Assembly (NCBI RefSeq): GCF_950023065.1
Contig: NC_088679.1
Location: 72,912,001-72,976,000 of the forward strand
DNA length: 64,000 bases
Direction: 5' to 3'
Origin: Planococcus citri
Taxonomy: Eukaryota; Arthropoda; Insecta; Hemiptera; Pseudococcidae
Shown here in pieces: positions 11,085 through 22,196 of the stretch; positions within the stretch are counted from its first letter, which is position 1; every line of letters begins with the position of its first letter. The position numbers and the translations under genes were made by a program. The notes below the pieces were generated by a model that saw only the letters and a list, made by a program, of their open reading frames with translations, had not been told where the DNA came from and ran no database searches.

Positions 11085-12436
11085 CTAGTTCCACTGGTTC
11101 ATCCGATTCATCCGTGTTATTCTTTGGAAGGTTTCTTTTGACAATCTTGGCTTGTTCAGGTTTCTGAGCCAGTTGGCTGTATGATCATCATAATTGGCAC
11201 ACTTGGCTGGGTCTTCTTTCTTCTTCCTACATTGCTTTGTTTCATGGTCTAATCCACACTTAACGCATTTGGGTTTCCTTGCACAGTATGTTTTGGTATG
11301 ACCAACCTGCTGGCAGTTTTTACATTGAGGTAGCTCCCTCTTTTTTGATGGAGGTTCTACCTTCACTTTAGTATGCAACAAGAACCCCATTTCATAAATG
11401 GTCTTGTTGTTTTCTTTTGGGCTAAGATATACATAAAAGAGTGGTAATGCCACCTTATACCCGATTGGCACATTTCTGGTGATATCTGACTACTCATTTC
11501 TGCATTCAGAAATTTCCGTTTTGACAGTCAGATTTGCAGTCTGACTACAATCAACCAATCAGAAACAAGTATTTTTTTGAAATTCCAAGATGGCGCTGAC
11601 TCGTCAGAAGACTGAGTGGAGATCTGAGCGTGGATCTGACTAGTCAGATCCACACTCAGAACTACAGTCAGATATTGCCGTTTTGGCAGTCAGAAAATAC
11701 ATTCTGATTGATATGTGGTCATATCCCTATTCAGATGCACTGTCTAAAAAATGCCGTTTTGCCAACGGGGTATGATTTCTTACTCACAATTTCTCCAGAT
11801 ACATCTTTTTTCACCTCTGTTTTTTAAATAATTACATTGGTGACATTAATGGCATCATATCCAATTTTAATCAATTCTAATTTGATATCCTCGGGTGAAG
11901 TGGAGGGGTGTAGTCATCTTATAACTACCTGATAGGGTTTATCTTGTTTCAACTGATATGTATGGTGCCCAATTCCATAAATTTTGTGACTAGAATTCTG
12001 CCGTATATGTAGCCTCCAATGCCCTATACACTGCTGTAAAGCTTTGCACATTTAAGCATGCTATTTTAACATCTCCATCACAGAGGGTTTGCAGTATAGG
12101 GGTCTCACTCCCTTCCATGCTTTCCAACATTGCAGTAAATTCAGTAATATTTTTAATTCCCCTTAGGAAAATTGGCGGAATACGTTTTTTTTTTGAGGTT
12201 TTCACTGTACATATGTTTCTTTTAACTGGATAGATTTAATGCTGTCTATTGTCATATCGCTATGATTTTCCTCTGATTCATCTGTTGATGATGTTTGTTC
12301 ACTGAGATAGTTTTCATCCGCTTTTGACTTGGCTTGACAGTGAGGTACTACTTCCCATAAGTGGTTGATTTGCCTCTGCTGTTCTTCCATCTGTTTTTGT
12401 TCAAGTTTATTCTGTTTCACAATATGACTGTACATA
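11085..12436 (-). pseudogene. LINE ORF1 (gag-like nucleic-acid-binding protein), broken
   Basis: The product would be the RNA-binding ORF1 protein that packages LINE RNA. In order on the minus strand: a charged N-terminal segment (12436 to 12202); a segment with PPIFLRGI and then SFTAVYRAL (12205 to 11990); a stretch reading LKQDKPYQVVI then LHPSTSPEDIKLELIKIGYD, typical of the RRM-like/PRE_C2HC part of Jockey gag; and after the MITE, a segment with GFLLHTKVKVEPP. It ends with CCHC zinc knuckles CKNCQQVGHTKTYC and CVKCGLDHETKQC. Breaks visible: a frame change near 12203, another near 11990, stop codons before LHPSTS and after NVTNVII, and the MITE insertion. The family call is strong from the motifs; the gene is dead. 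Confidence 0.85.
11460..11770. mobile_element. 311-bp MITE (family M1), copy 1, TA duplication
   Basis: The termini CCCGATTGGCA and TGCCAACGGGG are imperfect inverted repeats flanked by TA at 11458..11459 and 11771..11772. The interior carries CAGTCAGA / TCTGACT repeats and the palindrome GATCTGACTAGTCAGATC. A second copy of identical length lies at 43841..44151. This copy interrupts the LINE ORF1 pseudogene; the protein sequence resumes directly on the other side. Confidence 0.9.
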
Positions 12437-13683
12437 TCGCACCTCGGGAGTAATAAGGTCACATCTCAAAAAAGTGAAATTTTACAGGAGAGCGATTTTC
12501 TTTTTTTAAAAGACTTGATACATCCGCGGAAGGGGGGAATGGGCTACATCCTAGGGTGACCACTCCCTCAACCCCGAAGTGGTGGGAGCGATTCTGGGAT
12601 ACTGCCTAGGAGCTCCGGGCCTTTGGCCTGGTGCTGGGGGGGTGGGTCAGCAGTCCCAACCAAAACTGGGGCCCCCCACTCACTGCGGCTCCAGGACCAC
12701 TGGGTGGCCGAACCGTCCCCTTCCCCTCCTAGTTTTAAGCAAAATTGAAACACTCCTAATCTTGGCTTAGTTTAAGTTGTACATAGTCTTTATAGCTAAA
12801 TTTTAGTATTAAGTTTGTAATTTAGTATTAGAATATACATCACCCTCCCCTTAAACTTAAGATTGTACTGGTATTATCTCTGCGGAAGGGGCGGGGCTTA
12901 GGCCCCGCCCCCTCACCGCAGGGATAAGTAATTATAAGATGTAAATATTATTCAAAATAAACCCTTTTTTTTTAAAAAAAAAAAAAAAGACTTGATACAT
13001 TATTTTCATCAACTTATAATTAATTGTGAGGAATGAATAGCATCTCATTTTAAAGATTGGGTATCTTACCTTCATTTAGCATAAGAATAATTTGAAAAAT
13101 AAAATCTTAAAGAGGAAATATTTCAATGTTTGGAAAACATTTTGAGTTATAACCTTTCATTAAAGTTGATGTGGAGGCGAAAGGAAGCGTCCAAAAAAAA
13201 TTCCATGGTAACAAAGTTGTAGAGAATTAAATTTCCAATCGACATAATGTCATTAGTTTTTTTCTAGAGTGTATAAGTTTTTCTCAAAAAACTAAAATTT
13301 CATTATGTGCCAATTCATTTTTCTGAAAAGTGATCAATTTAAAAAAAAATTCCATTTGGTACAAACCAATAAAAAATGCACTCCTTGTGACTATTTCTAA
13401 CTGGCAAACATTCAAAACAATCAAAACTGTTTGTTAACACTTTGTAAGTACGAAATTTGCTCAAAAATATTTGAGTTTTTTGAGATGTACCCTTATAACT
13501 CCAAACAACTTGCAATGTTGTTGAGATTTTGAGTTAGGCCATTTGCGTTTTTTACAAGATCTAGATAATGTACCCAACTCAAAGTGTTATTTTTGGTTGA
13601 GGGGGGGTCATATCAACCCCAAAAATGCAAAAACATCAAAATCAATTTTTTTGAGATGTGACCTTATTACTCCCGAGGTGCGA
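12437..13683. mobile_element. Inverted-repeat element M2, copy 1 (contains retroposon insert)
   Basis: The ends TCGCACCTCGGGAGTAATAA and the complement at 13664..13683 are near-perfect inverted repeats continuing through GGTCACATCTCAAAAAA. The copy at 58455..59236 is intact at 782 bp; this one matches that length once the insert at 12524..12987 and its duplicated target are removed. The inside has no coding capacity. It abuts the 5' end of the LINE ORF1 remnant. Confidence 0.88.
12524..12987 (+). mobile_element. Poly(A)-tailed retroposon fragment with target duplication
   Basis: GC-rich sequence is inserted into M2 copy 1 between two copies of AGACTTGATACAT (13 to 16 bp: left ending 12523, right ending 13000). 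It ends with AATAAA (about 12956) and a T run followed by an A run. This is the signature of LINE-mediated insertion: a 3'-end LINE fragment or a SINE. It includes the hairpin GGGGCGGGGCTTAGGCCCCGCCCC region near 12890..12912. Overlapping open frames on both strands (12568..12770) are by-products of the high GC content. Confidence 0.85.
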
Positions 13684-13943
13684 TATGCTGTTAGCTGGTT
13701 GTACATGGGGTCGCCATCGTTCATACCCATTATAGTTCACGTTCAAAATTTACATTCCCTATGTGCAGTATTTTAATTGTTTACAAATAAAAACACTCAA
13801 ATACCTAGGTCAATTGTAAACTGTTTCCTATACAAACTCGCATGTGCTGCCATGAACACAGCAAAATACGTGCATCACAATACATTAACCTCCGCAAACT
13901 TCAACTTCAAATAAATGATTTTTCATAAATACCTATGTAAATA

Positions 13944-14455
13944 GAAATGCATTGTTTGCTTTGTAGTCCTCATTTTGCTCTTACTCGTATGTATATTTTT
14001 TTGCTGCTACCTTCTGAGATTATTGGGTTTTTATGAAAAAAAAATCCACTAAAAATTTCATCTCCCAACCTAAAAATTGAACAATACAAAAAATCTCTAG
14101 AAGCACAAAATTCTCAAACACTAGGTTCCAAATTTTTTGAATAACTATCCTATCCAGAGTCTCTTCCAAATCCTGAAAAAAGTTATGAAGATTAAATGAA
14201 ACAAAATTCTCAAATTTTGTATAGGTAGCTATTCTTCCAAAGAACCTCTTTTTTCAGATAAGAAACAATCCTCATTTTCCCAAGTTTTGTGAGCTACCAA
14301 AAAAATGAACCTATAGTGTTGAGAATTTTGTGCTTTTAGAGAATTTTTGTAATGTTCCATTTTCAGGTTTGGTAGATGAAATTTTTAGGGAATTATTTCC
14401 ATAAAAACCCAACAATCTTAGGAGGTAGCAGATAAAAGCAAACAATGCATTTTCA
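13944..14455. mobile_element. Foldback element, about 510 bp
   Basis: GAAATGCATTGTTTGCTTT at 13944 is mirrored by AAGCAAACAATGCATTTTC near 14437. Inverted homology continues inward through CTGCTACC, TTGGGTTTTTATG, AAAATTTCATCT and AGCACAAAATTCTCAA on both arms. The loop is near 14170..14230. No coding capacity and no clear target duplication were seen. Confidence 0.8.
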
Positions 14456-16975
14456 TTTTTAATTTTTTTAAATCGCGAAAAAATTATTATTTTGAAAGTC
14501 TACTAATCTTAATGGTGAAAAGTGAGGTCGAGAGGAGGAAATGGAACCTCAGTACTTACTTATAAAAAAAAAAAAACCAGAAGAAATAGTTTTTGGACTA
14601 GGTAAATAACGTAAACAAGCTAGGTATCAGCTATTCGCTGATTTCAAGAGAGTTTTTGCATTTACCTTTTGGTTTGAAATCCGAAATTGGTACTTTAAAA
14701 ATATCCGGATATCAAAATATAAGTTTTTAATGGTGCGGAGCCAAGTTGAGCCAGTGGAACTCAAATTTGGACACTATTTCAGCTGAACTGTAGTTCATTC
14801 CAAAATTCACCTCTTACCCCCGAAATAGACTTTTCACTAATCAAATTAAATTCAAAAAATAATTTATTATGTACCATTTAAAAGTTGCGTAGAAATGTTT
14901 GATCTTATAAACACTTCTGCTTCACATTCTATCCTTATTGCATTTTCAAATAAACCTGCAAAACGATTATATGTACTTATCCCTATATAATAATCACCTG
15001 TTCTACCTATTACTTAATGCCCTCCTACGTGACACGACCAGTAATAAGATCGAAGCAAATTTCCAAAATTGATTCGTCGCTCATTAGCGATTTTCCTAAG
15101 GTACCAATTACGTCCGATGAAGAGTAGGTAACTTAAAAGGGAAGGGGAAAGAATTCGGCGGGATAAGTTAGATATGAGATAAGGAGTGACGTTTGACACG
15201 AGGTTTCGCGTCAAAAATACACGTTAACAAGTTCGAATATCGATTGGCATTTTAAATTCCACCCTAATTGGATGTTTCATAAATTATTCATGAATTATTT
15301 TAATTTTTACCTTTATTAGTAAAAAGTTGGTCTCAATTATTTCGCAACCGACCGACGTTAGTTTCCGGTTCCAAGTTGCCATGATGATGCGGTCATCATA
15401 TTATTATATTTGGTTAAGAAAGTTTATCATTTTGATGCTCCCACTTCTACCTACTACCTACCTACGTAGGTTTAGGTGAACGTGAACTATTTCCAGAAGG
15501 GATGAAAAGTATGTGCTATCCTCCATACCCTCTTCATCTCCTTATCATACCCTGTAAATTCAGAGAGATATTTATACGAACGTTATACGCTCTGAAGGGA
15601 ATCTTAGTTGATTAGTTGTTTTGCTGCATGAATTAGGAAAATGTTGATTGAGTCTGCTAATACGTCGGGAGCGTGTATCACAAAGTGAATTTTATAACAT
15701 AAATGTGTTCTACATATTGGCGACGGATGTTGAAATACGAAATTTACATTCGGTACTGAATTATTTGACGATTGTACACATACTGTAGGTGGTATTCTAA
15801 TACATAGTAGTCGATTTGTAAATAGCTCGAGGCAATGCGAAAGGTTCTAAAAAAAGAAGAAAAGTACGAAGTGAAATGTCATCTGTCGAATACTCCGCAG
15901 ACAGAGCGAGGAAAGAGAGAGAGAGAGCTTAGGTAAAGTACATTAAACACGCCGCCGAAGTAAAATAGTACTCGAAAGAGATGGCGAGAGGGTTGTGAAA
16001 GCTGTACAATATAGGATGAGATACCCTTAACTTAGCTGCATATTATAAATTTGATAATCTATTAAGGTATATTATAGTTTACCACGAAAGACAAGCCGGC
16101 GCGAAGTTAGACGATGCGATGGCGATGAATAAAAAGAGACCGAGCACGAGAGCTAAATAAAAGTTTGAATTTTGCGGCCACTCGACACGGAAGCTCTCAC
16201 ACAGCGAAGACGAGGAAGGTATCTGTGTGCTGTGTGTAGCATCCATAAGAATTTATTTCTATGTTTAAAAAATTAACTAAAACATTTCGCAGCGCAAACT
16301 TTTTAATATAAAACTTTTATCTTACTCTTTGTTCAAATTAATTCAACGCTCTCGGAACAAAAAAGCATTTTAGTATAGTGTGAAGAATGGAGGTGAGAAA
16401 AAAAAATGAGAAGAAAGTGCTGGCGAGAAGCGGTATACAACATTGATTCTGTCTCGAGTGCCACAAGCTCCTTGGGCGTGAAAATAACTTCGTTTTAAAA
16501 GAAGTACCTACATTTTAAGACTTTTTTCCCTCTCTCTTATTTTGGCGTTGCCTGGCTGGCTTTTTTTCCAGCTTTTTCTCTTATAGTAGGTATTTTTTTC
16601 CCTCACACTTTCGCGTAGCGTAGTACTGTGTTTTTGCTGTATTCGTGATAAAAATAATAGAACTTGATAACATGTCCTGTGATTGCGAAGCAAAAACGAG
16701 CCAATTTAATTTACGATGACAGACCATTAGAAGATATAGTTTTCTCACCCGGCTAAAATATGTTTAAACAACGGCGATAAAAAATAATGACTGGGTACGC
16801 TTACTGATTGTAGTTGAACTTGCGCGAAGTGCTGCAAATTATTATTATTCTTTTTTTTCCCTTAAAGTTTCGCTCTTCCTATACTCTACCTTTTAAGCGT
16901 CTCAATTCGTAAACGATGGAAGAAACTTGGGGGGGGGGTGGTTCATTTGGATAGCACTGGAATTTTACATGTCTT
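14456..16975. other. Mostly low-repeat DNA; includes an R1 fragment
   Basis: An R1 fragment (TCAGCTATTCGCTGATTTCAAGAGAG) lies at about 14625..14668. The stretch 15000..16750 is comparatively free of the window's repeats and has purine-rich GAGAGA tracts (for example 15910..15930). The open frames are short and unrecognised. It could be intronic or regulatory DNA of a host gene; nothing in it proves that. Confidence 0.3.
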
Positions 16976-17261
16976 ATAGTCGGGGGGGGGGCTCGCATAA
17001 GGATCACCTGCACCCCCTGCTGATTCTCCGAGACAACTTTTCTCATAAAGGGGAAGTCCTAAGGAACATTTCTAGCCCTTGTCCTCAAAAAAAAAGCGGC
17101 CCTACTTACAAAATGGCCGCCATTTTGTAAGTAGAGCCACTTTTTTTTTTTGAGGACAAGGGCTAGAAATGTTCTTTAGGACTTCCCCTTTATGAAAAAA
17201 GTTGTCCCGGAGAATCGGCAGGGGGGTGCAGGTGATCCTTATGCGGGCCCTCCAGTGTATA
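16976..17261. mobile_element. Hairpin MITE, 286 bp, related to element B ends
   Basis: The whole sequence folds on itself: CGCATAAGGATCACCTGCAC on the left is mirrored near 17226..17245, and the arms meet at the central palindrome AAAATGGCCGCCATTTT near 17111..17127. A subterminal block (GAC/GGACAACTTTTCTCATAAAGG then CCTAAGGAACATTT) is shared with the subterminal region of element B at 7396..7440. The antisense open frame at 17102..17383 is a consequence of the hairpin. Confidence 0.85.
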
Positions 17262-17424
17262 ATGTAAAGGAATAAAATTACGATGAAGTTTGGTTCGGTT
17301 GAAAACAATCTTTCTTGTTTTGATGGCATTTTTTGATCCAAGATAATAAGGCCTTGAGTCTCGAAGATTTTCATCGAGGTCACAGTGTGGCTAAGTTATT
17401 AGTGAGAAAAATGACGAAAGATTT

Positions 17425-17885
17425 TGACTTTTTTAAAAATTTTTGATCTTTTCCCCCAAATTTATCATCACTTGAGAGAAAATTTTTAGAAATTCAAATT
17501 TTCAAAATAAGGGAAGAATAAATGGGAAATTCAAAAGTTTTTGATTTAAAGTACGAAAAAAACAAGTAATTTTCCCAAAAATATCTCCATATTTCTTGGA
17601 AAGGGGAGTCTCAAAATTTTAGAAAAAAAAAGACAGAAAGCAGGACAATTTCTCAAATTTTATTTCAATGTGAGGGGGAGGGGTTCAATATTACTGCTAT
17701 CGATTTTTTTTATTCATTACTCGAGAAAGCATTCAAGTTTTGTTTTCAATTCAAAATTTTCGAATGTTTAGATCTTTTTCCTCAAATTTATCATCACTTA
17801 AGAGAACATATTTTTTAGAAACCAAAATATTTCAAAATAAGGGAAGAATAAGTGGAAAATTGAACATTTTTTAGTTCAAGTTGCG
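17425..17885. repeat. Direct duplication, two copies about 326 bp apart
   Basis: A block containing AAATTTATCATCACTTGAGA and AAATAAGGGAAGAATAA appears near 17455..17535 and again, slightly diverged, near 17785..17860. The intervening sequence is AT-rich and contains no gene I recognise. Confidence 0.7.
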
Positions 17886-19678
17886 CAATCGATCGAGTTA
17901 TAAAATAAGTACCCACGTTCCAACTCACAAGATAAAACTCCTTCGTGAAAAATTTAATCATTCGAGTATAGATACTGTTTCGACGTAATCTTTGAATTTT
18001 TAAATCTCTCCACGTGTCAATAGTACTCGAGCTCTCTCCCACCCACTACATCTGTCTGAAAAAAAAAGAGGCAAATTTCCACTTTAGACTATAACCACAT
18101 GCTTCACCTCTTCCATCGTGCTTTTTATTAAATTTGAAATTTTAAAACGGAATTAATGAAAAATTTTGTCGTAATGAATTTCAAATGAGTTTTTGTTGAT
18201 GAGAATAAACGTTGAAGTTAATACTTACTTTTCCTCTGCCAAAAAAAAAAAAAAAAAAAAAAATACACAAACGTTAAATATACGAGCTTTTTTACAAGTT
18301 TTGTTGGGTTATGTTTGCGAGCAAATTAAATCCCCAGCCAGCCAGTCAGTTAGCTAACCATCCGACGTTACCTCAGCCATTTTCGTATTTTTCATTAATT
18401 TTTTCACTTTTTTACCAGCAGAGATGGAATTAACGTAAAAAAAATTTACGAATAATCGTTTTCAAATGCTAAACCTAATAAAGATGTAATTTTTCATCGG
18501 TGTTCGTTGGCTGCTTCTTCTTCGCAACGAAGCACGGATGCGATGCGGCTAATAATATTTACGTCTCATCGTTCCGGAATTTTTTTTTCCAACGTGGAAC
18601 AAGCGAGAAAATGAGAGAAGGCTACCTTTTCTGTACGTCGTTCTCGCTGGTCATGATGAAAAGTAGTAGCTACACCAGCGAATTGAATGATCGTAGTGTA
18701 CAGAAAGAACTGCAGGAAAACTAAATAATATAGGTAAGCATAAGAGGAAAGGGGGAGGGGAGAGGATAAAGTGCAGAAAAGAAACACGTAAAAATGGTCA
18801 GAAATAGACAATGTACTTTACTCTTGAATTGGATTATATCTGAGTGAGTGCAACTTTTTTCGAAGCATGGTTTATTAAATTGTGTCGTCGTCGTGGATTT
18901 TTTTTTTCATTTTATAGCAAAATTTCTGTCTACGCTTTTGTGAAATACGAGTAAAGTAACTAGGAGCGAATGGATGAAAAAAAAATTAGAAATTGATACG
19001 TTGGAGAGAAAGATTTGCGATGAGGTACAAAATGTATTGGGTAAATAGCTGCCAACGAGAAGTTATAGTTTTTACGTTTGTTTTAGAAGTTGTATGAGGA
19101 GGGGGAAGTGGCAGAGAGAGAGAGAGATAATGACATTCGGGCTGTACTGTGACCTAAAATGATTTCTTTTTTATCCCTTACTTCCTCATCTCTTCATTCG
19201 TCCAAATTCCGAAGCAGGTCGAAATTTTCTTTCGTTGCCATATTTGGAGTCGGCGAGTCAAATTACCCCGATTTTCACACATTTGTCAAAATTTTCAATG
19301 TTCTATTTTTCACCATGGAATAATTTTTTTGGGGGGGGGGGGGGGGTATTAATTTTATGCGAAAAGAGCAAACCTAGGTAGGTATACAAATGTGAAACTC
19401 GGTTGATGCAAGAATTATCTACAGTTCATCCCTTTCCTTGAATCAACTGCCATCATTTTCGAACTGATAAAATGATAATTTTTTTTAAATTTTAGAGGGA
19501 AAATTATCACATTTTCAGCAAATTACCTATTTCCTGAAAAAAATGCAGTGAAACTTTGTAATTTTTGAGCATTTTCAAACTCGCAGATCAACATTCTTGA
19601 GAATTGCAAAAAAAAATTGTATGTAATAAGTATGTCGAAAACCTGATCATCATAAGAATAATTCTGGATAAAAACACG
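17886..19678. other. No gene recognised; homopolymer runs
   Basis: It contains an A run of about 23 at 18241 and a G run of 16 at 19331. Open frames on both strands at 18500..18811 overlap and have no recognisable features. Confidence 0.3.
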
Positions 19679-20120
19679 TGGGTCATTCCGTGCCAAACCA
19701 GAAAACCTGCCGACATTTACACAAAAAGTCTTCAATTTTTAGCACATTTTGTCCACCGGAGGTCCCTATGACTGGGGGGGGGCAGGAGGGGCATTTGTAA
19801 ATTTTCAAAATGGATACCAAATGATAATTTTAAACACCTTTCATTTTATTTTACATTCCAGACGTTATTTGCTCATGGTGCCAAAATTAGTGTTTCCACT
19901 TTTGAAAATATAGAAAAAATCAGTTGAAAACTTGAAATTAATAAAAGTATGTATTATGGATTGAAAAAATATCTATCAAAAAACTGTGAATATGTTTTTT
20001 GATATTTTCGAGAAAATAATTTTGAAGATTGTGAGTAAATGAAAAATTGCTGCAAAAAATAGGTTTAACCGTTCCTGAGAAATCCAATTTTCAATAAATT
20101 TGTGTGCCAAGTCACCCCAC
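19679..20120 (+). repeat. Fragment of dispersed family Z (GGGTCATTCC start)
   Basis: It starts GTGGGTCATTCCGTGCCAAA, matching the starts of the blocks at 46739 (GGGTCATTCCACGTCAA) and 57293 (GGGTCGTTCCATTATGCCAAA). Further inside, a segment with TTTCCACTTTTGAAAA followed by a TATTATGGA-like block parallels both. Divergence is high, so boundaries are approximate. Confidence 0.45.
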
Positions 20121-20329
20121 ATTGAGACTCATTTTAATTTATTGTAATGATTTGTTCGTGCGCCAATTCACCCCATGCAAATTATATATACTTACTCGTA
20201 TCATCGAATTTCCGCGTCAAAAAACGTAGGCTATTTAGGCTATTGTTGTTTTCTACATATGATGATAAATTCACCATGCAGTGTGATTCTGAACAACAGT
20301 TTAACTCTACTTGATTTGAAGTTGAAGAC

Positions 20330-21150
20330 GATTATTTTGAACGAATCGTTTATCAACAAATTGATCTGTTTTCAAACGAATTGTTTACGAATTAACAACT
20401 AACCGAATCATTTTTCAGTGAATTGTTCGTGAGAGTATCAATTTATTTAAGGGAATCATTCATGAACGAATTGATTAATTTTTTGAAAAACCATTTGCAT
20501 AGGTACAAATAGATTCTTAGTGAATCATCCGCCAACGAAATGATTAATTTATGAATCAATTCGTTCGCGAATGATCCGCCAAGAAGTAAATAAATGAATC
20601 AATTCGTTCATGAACGAATCACTCAATCAAATCATTATTCGATTCGTTCGCGAACGAGTCACTTACTTGAATCAATTCTTTCGTGAATGATTCGCCAATA
20701 AGTGTTCCAATTCGTTCGCAAATGATTCACCAAGAATTATTCAATTCGTTCACGAATAATTCACCAAGACTCAATCAATTCGTTCGCGAATCATTCACCA
20801 AAAACTGGTCAATTCGTTCGTGAATGATTCACCAATAAGTGTTCAATTCGTTCGCGAATGATTCACCAAGAATTATTCAATTCGTTCACGAATGATTCAC
20901 CAAGACTCAATCAATTCGTTCGCGAATGATTCACAAAAAATTATTCAATTTGTTTGCAAATGATTCACTTATAAGTAAATCAAACAATTTGTTCAATCAC
21001 CAATCGTTTGTGAATGATTCGATTCAATTCGCTTCGTTTGAAAACAGATCAATTCCTATAATAAACATTCACAAAAACCGAATCAATTCGTTTGCGAATC
21101 ATTCACATTCACTTAAAAACTGCACCAATTCGTTATCAATAAAAAACATG
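20330..21150. repeat. Degenerate tandem array of a near-palindromic ATTCGTTCGCGAATGATTCACC unit
   Basis: About twenty variants of TTCGTTCGCGAATGATTC occur, spaced roughly 33 to 45 bp apart. Within the array a higher-order unit of about 137 bp repeats (from 20697 and again from 20834), containing AATAAGTGTTC, CCAAGAATTATTC and CCAAGACTCAATC in the same order. The core is itself nearly palindromic (GAATCATTCGCGAACGAAT). Spacer lengths and sequences are not constant, so this is not a CRISPR array. A related fragment appears near 24570..24650. Confidence 0.85.
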
Positions 21151-22196
21151 TGACATGTCCGATATGTCTTTGGCGCAGGCGTAGTCATATTTCGTTATTA
21201 CGTTCAAAATAGATGTATGCACGCCTTAGAAGACTAAGTAAGTAAATTAATTGATTCATTTGCGAATGATTCAGCTGCCGATGACGCCAATAAAATGCCT
21301 GAGATGCCACGTACACACATAAATGCATTGTGAAAGGCTACGATTTCAGGCAGGTAGGTAACTAGAAAGAGAAAACGCTGAAAAATACCAGAGCATATTG
21401 AAAATCGATCTATGTATGTTCAAAGCCAGGCTCAAGACATTCCTCTTTCCCTTGCCTCTACACACCTCCCTCCCTCATCAGAGGCCACACATCCACGTAC
21501 CCAAAATGGAAGGTCTGTAAGGAGACCAGTACGATTCGAAGATGGGTGTTGTTAGGTAAGTAGCTGTTTTTCTTCTTTGTTTGATTTTTTTTATTTCATT
21601 TACCAAGTTTTATAGTTTGTTTCTATTTTACAATTTTTTTATGCTTGAATTTTTTTCAAAATTGAATTTGTTTTTTTGGATTTTCTCTCGTAAAAAGTTA
21701 CCATTAGTATTTGAGTTGAAAAAAAAAGGGACAGACGTAGGGTATTACTTGGAAGGCTTCAAAATAGTCGCTTCTCTTACAATGTCAAACACCCAATAAT
21801 CCTACACTGACAGTCAAAGTAAGTATGCCAAATTATTTACTCAACATATTCACAAGAACTGCTATCATGCTATGATGCTTCTAAATAATTCACCTGCTCG
21901 TTCATACTCAACTGTTACTGGATCATCACTGGAGTGGAGTTCGTCAATTAGTTAAAAACAACATCAATAATTGTGTGTGTGGTTCTTGTATGAAACCTTA
22001 AACAGTCAACCAAATCATGGGTGATTTACCTACTGAATGCTTAACTATCACTCGTCCATTTACCAACCCCATAGTGTTGATTACAGCAGTCCTTTCATGA
22101 TCAGATGTACCAATCATCGAATGCCAAAATACATCAAGTAATTACTCTGCTTTCTTCATCGTTTTTAACTGCATTTCAACACTTTAGAAATCACTG
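21151..22196. other. No gene recognised
   Basis: AT-rich sequence; the frame at 21581..21799 has a hydrophobic, Phe-rich translation typical of chance frames in T-rich DNA. No inverted or direct repeat was noticed. Confidence 0.3.

Larger units (their letters stand above)
10748..12436 (-). mobile_element. Jockey-type LINE remnant carrying only ORF1, with poly(A) end
   Basis: Read on the minus strand, this holds a decayed gag-like ORF1, then about 300 bp of non-coding DNA with an AATAAA signal (TTTATT at about 10783..10788 on plus), then two A runs (T runs at 10748..10758 and 10761..10771). No endonuclease or reverse transcriptase follows ORF1. This makes it either an ORF1-only (HAL1-like) retroelement or an internally deleted LINE copy. 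A 311-bp MITE interrupts it at 11460..11770, and an inverted-repeat element abuts the ORF1 start at 12437. No target-site duplication was found. Confidence 0.7.

Noticed and set aside
12568..12770. Paired open frames in the GC-rich retroposon insert
   Set aside because: Both strands are open because of high GC content; the insert has the features of a retroposon 3' end, not a gene.
20330..21150. CRISPR-like array
   Set aside because: Repeats are degenerate and near-palindromic, spacers vary in length and recur as part of a 137-bp higher-order unit, and the DNA is eukaryotic.
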